Assembly (NCBI GenBank): GCA_003050645.1
Contig: PEBX01000017.1
Span: forward strand, 1-47,826
Direction of reading: 5' to 3'
DNA: 47,826 nt
From: Candidatus Carbonibacillus altaicus
Lineage (GTDB): Bacteria > Bacillota > Bacilli > Thermicanales > DSM-22653
Part shown: piece by piece, positions 9,132 through 17,965 of the stretch
How the letters are laid out: each line of letters opens with the position of its first letter
Numbering within the stretch: position 1 is the first letter of the stretch
Made by a program: the position numbers and the translations under genes
Notes under the pieces: model-generated
What the model was told of the DNA's origin: nothing
Seen by the model: only the letters and a program-made list of their open reading frames with translations
Database searches by the model: none

Positions 9132-10175
9132 ATGCCGGTTCTTGAAGGTCGTTCAGCGGATCAACCATGGGTGAAGCATGTGCTTCGTGAGTTGTCTCGA
9201 TTGAAAAAAGGCTGTGGTGAGGTCAGTATGTGTATGAGTGAGGAGCCTTTTTCGATGCTGAAAAGACAAAGACAGACAAATAAGGAGCGAAGCGAAGGGG
9301 CCAGAAAACTTTCCCCCAATGGGTCCCAGGAAAGACATGGGTTTTGAGGGGAGTGGGAAGTGGGTTCGGACAAATTCACCCCAGATTCAATCGTGGGACC
9401 CGAGAGGACGGGAGTCCATGGGAGAAAGTGGTCCGGTGGTTTGGCTACAAGCTCCACCTGGTGGTGGATGCTCAGCATGAACTGCCGTTGGCGTATACGG
9501 TGACCAAGGGGTCGCGCTCCGACGTCAAAGAAGGGCATGTCCTGCTGGATGAGTTGGAGAAACGCCATCCGGAGATATTGAAAAAGGCCGAGGTCCTGAC
9601 GGCGGATCGGGGGGTACAACGACTCGAAACTCCTGAGTCGCTGCTGGGATGAATATGGGATCAAGCACGTGATCGACACGAGGCGGCTGTGGAAAGACGG
9701 AGAGCAAACGCGATTATTACCGGGACACACGAACGTGGTGTATAACGAGGGGGGAGCGGTGTACTGTTACTGTCCAGAGACAGGGGCTCGGCAACAGATG
9801 AGCAATGGTGGGTTCGAGAAAGACCGGGGGACGCTGAAAAAAGTATGTCCAGCCAAGGCGTACGGGATCACGTGTCAAGGGAGGGAACAGTGCCCCGTGG
9901 CCGGAGGGGTGCGGGTGGCGCTCGCGGTGGACCGGCGGATCTTCGCGCCGATTGCCCGGGAGAGCTAAACATGGGCGAAGGAATACCGACACAGGACTGC
10001 GGTGGAGAGGGTAAGCAGCCGCTTGGACATTTCGTTTGGATTTGAAAGGCACACCGTTCGAGGGCTGGGGAAAATGCGAGTACGCTGCGGCCTGGCGCTG
10101 TGCGTGATGCTGGCGATGGCGCTGGGGCGCGTCAAGGAAAACCAGGCAGAGAAGATGAGAAGACTGGTGGCGTAA
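9132..10175 (+). pseudogene. DDE transposase (IS1182-like), multiply broken
   Basis: Recognisable blocks run in order across frames: PWEKVVRWFGYKLHLVVDAQ near 9420, AEVLTADRG near 9590, a shifted frame with YGIKHVIDTRRLWKD near 9655, C-x-C pairs (YCYCPETG), then an in-frame TAA at 9966 inside RES*TWAKEYRHRTAVERVS (the C-terminal E block), and a normal-looking end (RRLVA). At least two frameshifts and one stop break it. The 5' part before about 9340 is unrecognisable. Confidence 0.75.
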
Positions 10176-10333
10176 GAAGATATCCACATCCGGATCACTC
10201 GCCAAAACGCCCATCCACAAAACGGATTTTGTGGATAATGGGATTCGTATGCCCTTTTACGGTCCGGATCGCTGCGATCACTGACATCCGCCGTGATGAT
10301 GTGGTGAAATCGATTAAAAACACCTGCAACTGC

Positions 10334-11128
10334 TTATTCGATTCGCAGCCACCGATCACAAATAAGGTACATCGCAAATAGCTCCTTCCGTACTGTCCTT
10401 GTTATACTGAAACTGAATTGAGTTTGTATTTTTTGATGGACCGGACGGAGATGTTGCTTTTCAATCGCAAACACTTCGGCCGGTATTTTTTTGGTCGTAT
10501 GGTGGACGCTTGCATTTCCGGTCCGTTCCAACCAGGCCAGAGACTCTTCGTTGAGCTTGTCTACGTTGACGAAAATTCGATGTTTGGCAAAATTCCGCTT
10601 CACGTATTTCACCACGTTTTCTACACGTCCTTTGCTTTCCGGATCGCTTTTCCGGCACATGTAGATCCGTAATTGTCTTTGCTCTACATACTTGGCAAAC
10701 TCATGCGTGAGGATTAAATCCCCGTGATTCTCACTGATTAAAAGCAAGTGATCCTGATCGTAGACGATTTCTTTCGGCATTCCGCCAAAGTAGGCAAAAG
10801 CCTGCTCATGGGCTTCAATTACATCCCTGGTGGTAAAGGGGCGATCCTGCCACAGCACAAATTTGTAACGAGAATGGGATAGCACAAAGTGATAAACCAT
10901 AACCGTACCAGATGCCCTTTGGATGATAGCTTGTTCATACGGATCCAGCTTTTTCTTCCGGGTTTCCATCACCTCCATGAAGATTTTGAATTCGTCTGGT
11001 GTCATGCTCAAATACTTGTACACCGTATTTCTGGATACGCCCAAATGTCTTGCAATTTGGTTTAAAATCCCCGACTCTTTCAGGGGAAACAAGGATTTCA
11101 GGCTCTTGATGGCGAAATAAAATACCAT
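10334..11128 (-). pseudogene. IS21-type IstA transposase, internally deleted
   Basis: The minus-strand frame has an N-terminal HTH (LNQIARHLGVSRNTVYKYLS), then a rapid jump to ASGTVMVYHFVLSHSRYKFV and IEAHEQAFAYFGGMPKEIVY, and GRVENVVKYVKRNFAKHRIF, which belong to the integrase core of IS21 IstA. The length (264) is well below the 400-500 usual for IstA. The gap between the HTH and the core, and a short C-terminus (ITRTVRKELFAMYLIC), point to two deletions. No IstB ATPase gene is present, so the element cannot move by itself. Confidence 0.75.
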
Positions 11129-11151
11129 GAATTTACGATAAAACCTTCAAC

Positions 11152-11207
11152 GAGTGGCGAACATTGAGTGGCGAACATTGAGTGGCGAACATTGAGTGGC
11201 GAACATT
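11152..11207 (+). repeat. Four perfect tandem copies of a 14-bp unit
   Basis: GAGTGGCGAACATT is repeated four times without spacers, 24 bp outside the IstA start. IS21 elements often carry multiple terminal repeats, which may be its origin, but exact head-to-tail copies suggest slippage expansion. It lies immediately upstream of the Bce regulator gene. Confidence 0.85.
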
Positions 11208-11251
11208 GATGGAAGTTTGGCTATCAAAGAGGAACGTGGTGAGGAATCTTC

Positions 11252-11923
11252 ATGTATAAAGTGATGATCGTAGAAGATGATTTGACGATTGCGCGAGCGA
11301 TCCAAGATCATCTAAGCAAATGGGATTATGACGTGACCTATGTCACCGATTTTAAAAATATTACGGAGCAGGTGATTCGCTTTCTTCCCCATTTGGTGCT
11401 ATTGGATGTGGTGCTTCCTTTTTTTAACGGTTTTTACTGGTGCGGCGAAATCCGCAAGATCTCGAAAGTGCCGATCATCTTCATCTCCTCCGCCGGTGAC
11501 AATATGAACATCGTGATGGCCATCAATATGGGCGGGGATGATTTTATCGTCAAGCCCTTTGATTTAAACGTACTAACCGCAAAGGTGGGTGCGCTGATGC
11601 GGCGGACCTACTCTTTTCAAGGGCAAATCAATGTCATCGAACATCGCGGCATCGTCTTAAACCTAAGCGATGCGACGCTCATCTATCAGGATCAAAAAAT
11701 CGAGTTGACGAAGAATGAGTTTAAGATTCTGCAACTGCTGATGGAGAACATCGGGAGAGTGGTTTCCCGCGAGGAGATCATGCAACGTCTATGGGAGAAT
11801 GATGCCTTTGTGGACGACAATACCTTGACCGTAAACATCGCCCGCCTGCGGAAAAAGCTGGCGGAGTCGGGACTTGACCAATTCATTACAACCAAAAAAG
11901 GTCTTGGATATATGGTGGAGTGA
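11252..11923 (+). CDS. bceR: Response regulator, BceR-like (OmpR family)
   Basis: A 223-residue OmpR/PhoB-type regulator. The receiver domain has the acidic pair EDD at residues 8-10, the phosphoacceptor Asp52 in VLLDVVLPFFNG, and KPFD near 105. The winged-helix domain follows, with ELTKNEFKILQLL and VSREEIMQRLW. The translated order with an intramembrane-sensing kinase, an ABC ATPase and an 8-10-TM permease is the signature of BceRS-BceAB modules, which sense peptide antibiotics such as bacitracin through transporter flux. GAGGA precedes the ATG. IS21 remnant DNA ends just upstream, so the native promoter may be lost or altered. Confidence 0.9.
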   Translation: MYKVMIVEDDLTIARAIQDHLSKWDYDVTYVTDFKNITEQVIRFLPHLVLLDVVLPFFNGFYWCGEIRKISKVPIIFISSAGDNMNIVMAINMGGDDFIVKPFDLNVLTAKVGALMRRTYSFQGQINVIEHRGIVLNLSDATLIYQDQKIELTKNEFKILQLLMENIGRVVSREEIMQRLWENDAFVDDNTLTVNIARLRKKLAESGLDQFITTKKGLGYMVE

Positions 11924-11924
11924 T

Positions 11925-12932
11925 ATGAAGGAATGGATAAGCATCGTAGGCGCCTATTTGAAAGGGAATAGAATCAACCTCATCGTCATCCTGGCTTCGT
12001 ACGGTATCTTTCTCTTGGTCTTCTCCCTCTATACCTTGCCTTTTGAAGCGGTCGGTTATGCCACCCTTCTCACCACCGTTTTTCTCATCATCATCGGGAT
12101 TGTTCACTTGATCTCCTTTTACCAGAAACATATCATTCTTACCAAATTAAGAAACAGCATCGCGATGACCGATGTTCGATTCCCCCTTGCCAGAGACCTG
12201 ATTGAAAGGGATTATCAAGAATTGGTTCAAATCTTGGATCAAAAACGAACGGAGATGATGAATGAGAAGGAGAAAGCATTTGCCGAGATGGTGGATTACT
12301 ACACCACCTGGGCGCATCAGATTAAGACGCCCATCGCGGCCATGCGGCTCCTTCTGCAGGCGGAGCCAACCGACGCCAATCAGGAGCTTTTGGATCAGCT
12401 CTCCAAAGTGGAGCAGTATGTGGAAATGGCTCTTCAATATCTGCGGATGGAAAATATGAGCGCGGATCTTCTCTTCAAAAGGTATCCCCTGGATGATCTC
12501 GTAAAGCAGGCGGTAAGGAAAACTTCAAAATCCTTCATCCGCAAAAAAATAAAGCTGAACTATGAACAGGTAAACCGCCCGGTGCTGACGGACGAGAAGT
12601 GGCTCGTTTTCGTCATCGAACAGATCTTGTCCAATTCCCTGAAATATACCCCTGAAGGGGGAGAGATCTCCATTTACGTGGAAGATTCCCCCCTTACCTT
12701 GGTGATCGAAGATACGGGCATCGGTATTGAGGAAGAGGATTTGCCGCGGGTATTTGAAAAGGGTTTTACCGGGTATAACGGACGGTTGGATAAGAAGTCG
12801 ACCGGCATCGGCCTATATTTATGCAAGCGGACTTTGGACAAACTGAACCATACGATCCGGATCGAATCGGCGGTGGGCAGGGGAACCAAAGTGAAGATCG
12901 GACTTGATCACCCGGATATCCTGGCCGAATAA
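11925..12932 (+). CDS. bceS: Intramembrane-sensing histidine kinase, BceS-like
   Basis: The 335-residue kinase has two N-terminal membrane spans (about 17-35 and 42-64) with almost no extracytoplasmic loop, the hallmark of BceS kinases that sense through their partner transporter. The H-box is WAHQIKTPIAAMRLLL with His131. The ATPase domain has the N-box EQILSNSLKYTPEGG and the G1 box DTGIGIEEED. I place the start at ATG 11925, one base after the regulator stop, rather than the longer frame at 11874. It phosphorylates the upstream regulator. Confidence 0.9.
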   Translation: MKEWISIVGAYLKGNRINLIVILASYGIFLLVFSLYTLPFEAVGYATLLTTVFLIIIGIVHLISFYQKHIILTKLRNSIAMTDVRFPLARDLIERDYQELVQILDQKRTEMMNEKEKAFAEMVDYYTTWAHQIKTPIAAMRLLLQAEPTDANQELLDQLSKVEQYVEMALQYLRMENMSADLLFKRYPLDDLVKQAVRKTSKSFIRKKIKLNYEQVNRPVLTDEKWLVFVIEQILSNSLKYTPEGGEISIYVEDSPLTLVIEDTGIGIEEEDLPRVFEKGFTGYNGRLDKKSTGIGLYLCKRTLDKLNHTIRIESAVGRGTKVKIGLDHPDILAE

Positions 12933-12938
12933 GGGAAC

Positions 12939-13013
12939 CTTACCAAAATGTAAGTTTGGGAGAGAAAATGTAAGCCGAAGAAAGGGCGAAGCATTTTCTC
13001 TTTTTGTTATAAT
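12939..13013 (+). promoter_or_regulatory. Promoter of the Bce-type transporter genes with candidate regulator sites
   Basis: TATAAT at 13008-13013 lies 31 bp before the transporter ATG, with no good -35 box, as expected for an activated promoter. Upstream, AAAATGTAAG occurs twice 20 bp apart (12945 and 12965), and CTTAC-6-GTAAG forms an inverted repeat at 12939-12954. These are candidate binding sites for the response regulator. Confidence 0.6.
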
Positions 13014-13044
13014 GGGCGCGACGATCAATCGTGGAGGGAAAAAC

Positions 13045-13812
13045 ATGTCACTCTTGGAGGTTCGTAACTTAAAGAAAATCTATACCACCCGCTTTGGAGG
13101 AAATCCCGTTCTGGCCCTTTCCAACGTCTCCTTTTCGGTGGAGCAGGGGGAGTATGTGGCGATCATGGGGGAGTCGGGCTCGGGGAAGACAACCTTGCTC
13201 AATATGATTGCGGCCCTCGATCAACCCACCGGCGGAGACATTCTGCTCAATGGCAGAAGCATCCTTTCCATCAAGGAAAAGGAGATCTCTGCCTTTCGGC
13301 GCGACCATTTAGGCTTTGTATTTCAAGACTTTAATCTGCTCGATACCTTTTCGCTCCAGGATAACATCTTCTTGCCCCTGGTATTGGCAGGGAAAACCTA
13401 TGAGGAGATGCATGCACGGCTTGCGCCCATCGCGAAAAAGCTCGGCATCAGCGATATCCTTATGAAATACCCTTATGAGGTTTCCGGGGGTCAAAAACAA
13501 AGAGCCGCCGTCGCGCGTGCGCTCATCACAAGGCCGCAACTGATTCTCGCTGATGAACCGACCGGTGCCTTAGATTCCCGCGCCACCGAAGAGCTCCTGA
13601 AGCTATTTACCCAAATCAATGCGGAGGGGCAAACGATTCTGATGGTGACCCATAGCATCAAAGCAGCCAGCCATGCCAAAAGGGTTCTCTTCATCAAGGA
13701 CGGTGAGGTGTTTCATCAGATTTACAAAGCTTCCCTGTCCAATGAAGAGATGTATCAGAAGATCTCCGACACCCTCACTATGATTGCGACGGGTGGTGTA
13801 AGAGATGCGTAA
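13045..13812 (+). CDS. bceA: BceA-like ABC transporter ATP-binding protein
   Basis: 255 residues with Walker A GESGSGKTT (residues 42-50), Q-loop VFQDFNLLD, signature VSGGQKQR and Walker B LILADEPTGALD. This MacB/LolD-like subgroup powers FtsX-fold permeases. The ATG at 13045 follows GGAGGG. It overlaps the permease gene by 8 bp, so translation is coupled. Together they should free cell-wall targets from bound peptide antibiotics and act as the sensor for the kinase. Confidence 0.92.
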   Translation: MSLLEVRNLKKIYTTRFGGNPVLALSNVSFSVEQGEYVAIMGESGSGKTTLLNMIAALDQPTGGDILLNGRSILSIKEKEISAFRRDHLGFVFQDFNLLDTFSLQDNIFLPLVLAGKTYEEMHARLAPIAKKLGISDILMKYPYEVSGGQKQRAAVARALITRPQLILADEPTGALDSRATEELLKLFTQINAEGQTILMVTHSIKAASHAKRVLFIKDGEVFHQIYKASLSNEEMYQKISDTLTMIATGGVRDA

Positions 13813-15793
13813 ATTCTTCTATGCCAGGCTTGCCATCATGAATATAAGGAAGAATTCCAAAACTTATGTTCCGTATCTTTTCACCTATATTGGTACGGTC
13901 ATGATGTTTTATAATATGTCTTTTTTAGCCGTCGCAAAAGATATCGGCAGCCTAAGCGACAGCCAATCTTTACGACAGCTTTTGTTTTTTGGTGAAGTGG
14001 TTATTGCGATTTTTTCAGTTATTTTCTTGATTTATACCAACAGTTTTTTAATTAAAAGGCGCAAAAAGGAATTTGGACTTTTTAACATACTGGGAATGGA
14101 GAAAAAGCATATTGCCCGGGTGATGACGGTTGAGACCCTGATGATTGCGCTCATCAGCCTCTTGGTCGGTCTTCTGGCGGGAATTCTTTTAAGCAAGCTG
14201 ATGATTTTACTGCTGTTTAAAATCATCTCCTTTCACGTCAGTTTCGGCTTTGAAATCCCGTTTTTTGCCGTCATTTCTACGGTTCTTTTGTTTACCGGCA
14301 TTTCGATTCTCAATCTGCTGTATAACATTTTTCAAGTTTATCGCTCAAAACCGATTCAGTTGTTAAAGGGCGGAAATGTAGGGGAGAGAGAGCCGAAGAC
14401 GAAATGGATCTTAGCATCCGTCGGTCTTCTATCTCTTGGGTTTGGATATTATATCGCCTTAACGACGGAGACCCCGCTCGCCGCATTAAACAGGTTTTTC
14501 CTGGCGGTCCTTTTGGTGATCATCGGGACCTACGCCCTGTTTACGGCGGGAAGCGTGGCCGTTCTCAAAATGCTTCGGAGGAATAAAAGGTTTTATTACA
14601 AGGCGAACCACTTTATCTCCGTCTCCGGGATGATCTACCGCATGAAGCAAAACGCGGTGGGGCTTGCCAATATTGCCATCTTGTCAACGATGGTGATCGT
14701 GACCCTCTCCACGACCATTTCCCTGTATGTGGGCATCGAAGATGTGTTACGGACACGATACCCCAGGGATGTGATGGTTGACGCCGCGAATGTTTCCGAG
14801 GAAGAGATCCATAAGATCGATGCGGTCATTGAAAAAGAGCTTGCTGCGTCAAAGATGTCGCCACAGAATGGGTTTCGTTATCGTTCCATGGAATTTGTGA
14901 CCATCCAAAACGGCAACCATTTTACCGCTGCTCCAAAAAACGATTTTTCCCTCAGTCAGATGGCGTTCCTTCTATTGATACCCCTTGAGGATTACAATCG
15001 AATGGAGAAAAGATCCGTATCACTCGCAAGCGGCGAAGCGCTGTTTTATCCACTGCTAGGCAATATGGAGGGAGATACGATCAGTTTTAATGATTTTCAA
15101 CTCTCCATTAAAGAACGTCTCTCTTCCCTCAACACAAGAGGGGATTTAACGGATATGCCCATCAATAGTTACCTGGTCGTTGTGGATCATGTCGATACGA
15201 TACTGCGGATTAACCGTTCTCTTGAAGGAAATGAAGGGACTATGAAACATCTTTCCTATCATTACGGATTTGATGTGGACGGCGATCGAGAGCAAAAAAT
15301 AAATCTGATCAACTCATTGCGAAGTGAGATGAAGAAGATCACCGAGAATTATAACGTAGAAGGGATTGAAAGTTCACGAGACAGCTTTTTTACCCTTCAT
15401 GGCGGGTTATTCTTCCTCGGCATCTTTTTAGGTCTCTTGTTTATCATGGCGACGGTACTGATCATCTATTATAAGCAGATTGCGGAGGGATATGAGGATC
15501 GGGAGCGTTTTGAGATTATGCAGAAGGTGGGGATGAGCCGCGCGGAAGTGAAGCGGGCGATCCGAGCCCAGGTTCTTGCGGTCTTCTTCTTACCCCTGGT
15601 TACGGCGGTGATTCATTTGGCGTTTGCTTTCAAGGTGATCACGAAATTGCTTAACCTCTTCAACCTGACGAACATTCCACTCTTTGCTTTCTGTACGGCG
15701 ATCACCATCCTTGTCTTTGCTGGTTTTTACGTGTTCGTCTATATACTCACCGCAAGAACCTATTATAAAATAGTAAGTTCGGTCTCTGGTTAA
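13805..15793 (+). CDS. bceB: BceB-like FtsX-domain ABC permease
   Basis: 662 residues. There are membrane spans at the N-terminus, then an FtsX-type block (ISLLVGLLAGILLSKLMILL), paired spans near 205 and 235, a large soluble extracytoplasmic domain of about 200 residues between about 310 and 540, and three spans at the C-terminus. This is the layout of BceB permeases, in which the extracellular domain determines antibiotic recognition. It is the last gene of the module. The antibiotic recognised cannot be predicted. Confidence 0.92.
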   Translation: MRKFFYARLAIMNIRKNSKTYVPYLFTYIGTVMMFYNMSFLAVAKDIGSLSDSQSLRQLLFFGEVVIAIFSVIFLIYTNSFLIKRRKKEFGLFNILGMEKKHIARVMTVETLMIALISLLVGLLAGILLSKLMILLLFKIISFHVSFGFEIPFFAVISTVLLFTGISILNLLYNIFQVYRSKPIQLLKGGNVGEREPKTKWILASVGLLSLGFGYYIALTTETPLAALNRFFLAVLLVIIGTYALFTAGSVAVLKMLRRNKRFYYKANHFISVSGMIYRMKQNAVGLANIAILSTMVIVTLSTTISLYVGIEDVLRTRYPRDVMVDAANVSEEEIHKIDAVIEKELAASKMSPQNGFRYRSMEFVTIQNGNHFTAAPKNDFSLSQMAFLLLIPLEDYNRMEKRSVSLASGEALFYPLLGNMEGDTISFNDFQLSIKERLSSLNTRGDLTDMPINSYLVVVDHVDTILRINRSLEGNEGTMKHLSYHYGFDVDGDREQKINLINSLRSEMKKITENYNVEGIESSRDSFFTLHGGLFFLGIFLGLLFIMATVLIIYYKQIAEGYEDRERFEIMQKVGMSRAEVKRAIRAQVLAVFFLPLVTAVIHLAFAFKVITKLLNLFNLTNIPLFAFCTAITILVFAGFYVFVYILTARTYYKIVSSVSG

Positions 15794-15838
15794 TCAACGA
15801 ACACCTTGTTGAGGATTCCCTCTCGGGTGAGATTGGGA

Positions 15839-15862
15839 AGCGCCTCTATCCGTCTAGGCGCT
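15839..15862 (+). terminator. Weak hairpin after the Bce permease
   Basis: AGCGCCT (15839-15845) pairs with AGGCGCT (15856-15862), 45 bp after the stop. Only a short T run follows at 15873, so it is a possible terminator. The remaining sequence to 16032 holds no gene I recognise; its minus strand has a short frame (HRRHFSKKLKKRVDDRRYLH) that could be an unidentified transposase scrap. Confidence 0.45.
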
Positions 15863-16142
15863 CCCTGACTCCCTTTTCAGCGTTTTGCAAAGTGACGGCG
15901 GGTCGGTATGTTCCCAATGCAAGTATCTCCTATCATCAACTCTTTTCTTCAATTTTTTGGAAAAATGGCGGCGGTGGTTGACGACAAACCCTTTGGCGGA
16001 GTTGGCTTGGAGGTGAAGGAGGAAGCCTAACAATGTGAGTAAAATATTTATGGGCAACATGCTAAAAAGGGTATAGAAAGAGGATCTCTTTCCTAGTATC
16101 ATTGAAAGCGTCGAAACCCCAATGAAAGGAGAAGAGATCCTC

Positions 16143-17552
16143 ATGAACCATTTTAACATGGACAAGTTTAATTTCAAACACATGGAGCAAAGTTTATTTA
16201 TCCTATTAAGTGAAATATTTGTAGAGCAGTTTGAGGAGATTTTAAAGCAATTAGACGAACAAATCATGGAACAAAGAGACAAAAACCGCTATCGATTAAA
16301 AGATCAACGCCCCCTTACCATCCAGACCCTATTTGGGGAGGTCACCATTGAAAGGCGCATGTATATCGATCGACAGACCGGTCAAACCCAATATTTGCTC
16401 GATCAGTATCTATCCATCGAAGGGAACAAAACCATAAGCCCTAACCTGGAAGACTGGGCCATTCGACTCGCGGTCGAAGGGACCTCATACAGAAAGGCAG
16501 CAAATCTCCTGAAAGAATGGTTTGGTAAGCCGGTCTTATCCCACGAAACCATCAGACAAAAACTGATTGAGCGAGGGATCCAGAACCAAAAAGAAGAGGC
16601 CGAACAACATCCCCTTCCTCAAGAAGAGGACACAAAGCAAAAAAACAAGCCGAAACCGAAGGTTCTCTTTATTGAGGTGGACGGGATCTTCACATCGATT
16701 CAAGGGTCACGATCAAAGGAAAATCGCATAGCCATGGTATACACAGGATGGGAAAAAGACGGAAACCGATTCATTGAAAAGGACAGGCACTATTACAAAC
16801 ACGAAGGCAAAGAAGACTTTTGGACCCAATTTGGAGAATTCATTCTTAAGCACTATGAAGTAGACGAACAAACATGGTGGATTGTGAATGGGGACGGAGC
16901 AGATTGGATTAAGGAATGTGAGAATCACTTTCGAAACGTCATCTACGTGATCGATCGATACCATTTAGCCAAGGCCATCAAGGACAACCTGGGGAAAGAT
17001 CCTTCGACCTACGAAAAAATAAGAGAAGCCTTTTTAAACTACGACGGAGAAAAAATCATACAAATCATTACGGAAAAAGAAGCGCCCACAAGCAGCGCAA
17101 AGAAACAGAAAGAATGGGTACAATTTGTAACCTACATGAAGAACAATGCCAAATATCATAGAGACTATCGAACCATTCTCCAGAAACACGGTTTGGACAC
17201 AAGTGAATATCGTCCCATGGGGGGCTCAGAGGCCATGATGCGCTTTTTTGCCCGGCGGATTAAAAGTGGAGGAGTAAGCTTAAGTCTACCCGGCATCGAT
17301 GCGATGATCCGGATGATCATCTCCCTCAAAACCACGAGGAAAATCCTCGGAGAAAAGAAGGTTGTCGATCTAGGGAAGCTAGTGGAACAAACTCAGAAAC
17401 AACTCACACAAACAGGGGGAGGGGTAAAGCGGGTGATTCGGAAGATCACAGATTATGGGAAAGGAGTCATCAATGGAAAGGCACGTTACATGGAGACCAC
17501 CTCACGGAACCATCCCATGCACCGGGCGCTCAGAGACCTCCAGGGGATCTAA
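16143..17552 (+). CDS. ISLre2-family (UPF0236) transposase
   Basis: 469 residues from ATG 16143, preceded by AAAGGAG. Conserved blocks are TIQTLFGEVTIERRMYID near 60-80, ISPNLEDWAIRLAVEGTSYR near 100-120, FIEVDGIFTSIQ (first acidic residue), WIVNGDGADWIKE, VIDRYHLAKAI (the D-R-Y-H block), MGGSEAMMRFFARRIKSGG and the HPMHRALRDLQGI end. It is full length and undamaged, so it could mobilise itself and perhaps related damaged copies. An alternative start lies at 16122. Confidence 0.9.
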   Translation: MNHFNMDKFNFKHMEQSLFILLSEIFVEQFEEILKQLDEQIMEQRDKNRYRLKDQRPLTIQTLFGEVTIERRMYIDRQTGQTQYLLDQYLSIEGNKTISPNLEDWAIRLAVEGTSYRKAANLLKEWFGKPVLSHETIRQKLIERGIQNQKEEAEQHPLPQEEDTKQKNKPKPKVLFIEVDGIFTSIQGSRSKENRIAMVYTGWEKDGNRFIEKDRHYYKHEGKEDFWTQFGEFILKHYEVDEQTWWIVNGDGADWIKECENHFRNVIYVIDRYHLAKAIKDNLGKDPSTYEKIREAFLNYDGEKIIQIITEKEAPTSSAKKQKEWVQFVTYMKNNAKYHRDYRTILQKHGLDTSEYRPMGGSEAMMRFFARRIKSGGVSLSLPGIDAMIRMIISLKTTRKILGEKKVVDLGKLVEQTQKQLTQTGGGVKRVIRKITDYGKGVINGKARYMETTSRNHPMHRALRDLQGI

Positions 17553-17625
17553 AGTGCAGGATCAAGGATGAAGTAAGGCTACTACGATGCAAAGGGGAGG
17601 CTTCCTTTTCCCTATCAGCAGAGAG

Positions 17626-17709
17626 CTTTCCTTGGCAGGGGACCCGTCAAGGGCGGTGAAGCCGTCGCGTAGCGATTGAAAACCCTTGACGGGGACCGAA
17701 CAAGGAAAG
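17626..17709. repeat. Long imperfect hairpin at the 3' side of ISLre2
   Basis: CTTTCCTTGG...CCCGTCAAGGG (17626-17653) pairs with CCCTTGACGGGG...CAAGGAAAG (17683-17709) with a few internal mismatches. The loop GCCGTCGCGTAGCGATTG is nearly the same as in the remnant at 4602-4684. It could be a terminator, an RNA with a function in transposition, or protection from readthrough. Confidence 0.7.
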
Positions 17710-17857
17710 AAAATGGGAAAGGAAAAGGAAGCGGAAGATAAGAATACATGATCGCAAAATTGATGCTTTCAATGATATAAATATAACCCGAAAAATGCAC
17801 TGTATCCTGTCTTGAATATAGTGCAAAAATAGTTGCCCACATCTACTTGACTCACAC

Positions 17858-17866
17858 GAGTGATCG
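17858..17866 (+). repeat. Left 9-bp direct repeat (target-site duplication) of the composite element
   Basis: GAGTGATCG lies directly outside the left tip GTTAGAG of ISLre2 copy A and is identical to 45126-45134, directly outside the right tip of copy B. It also abuts the right end of the preceding ISLre2 element. Confidence 0.85.
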
Positions 17867-17965
17867 GTTAGAGTAAAATAATCATTGGTTGGGATGCAGG
17901 AAAAAGGGCATAAAATGTCGAAAAGAGACCTTGCATCACCCTTGTTCAAAGGAGGTCTCTTTCCG

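Larger units (their letters stand above)
16033..17857 (+). mobile_element. Complete ISLre2-family insertion sequence
   Basis: The left end ATGTGAGTAAAATATTTA (16033 onwards) and the reverse complement of the right end GTGTGAGTCAAGTAGATG (17857 backwards) form imperfect inverted repeats of 26 bp ending in GGGCAAC. Between them lie the transposase gene and a long 3' hairpin. No matching direct repeat flanks the element (AGCCTAACA on the left, GAGTGATCG on the right). Confidence 0.8.

Noticed and set aside
11152-11207. CRISPR-like repeat array
   Set aside because: The four 14-bp units are contiguous with no spacers, and no cas genes occur.
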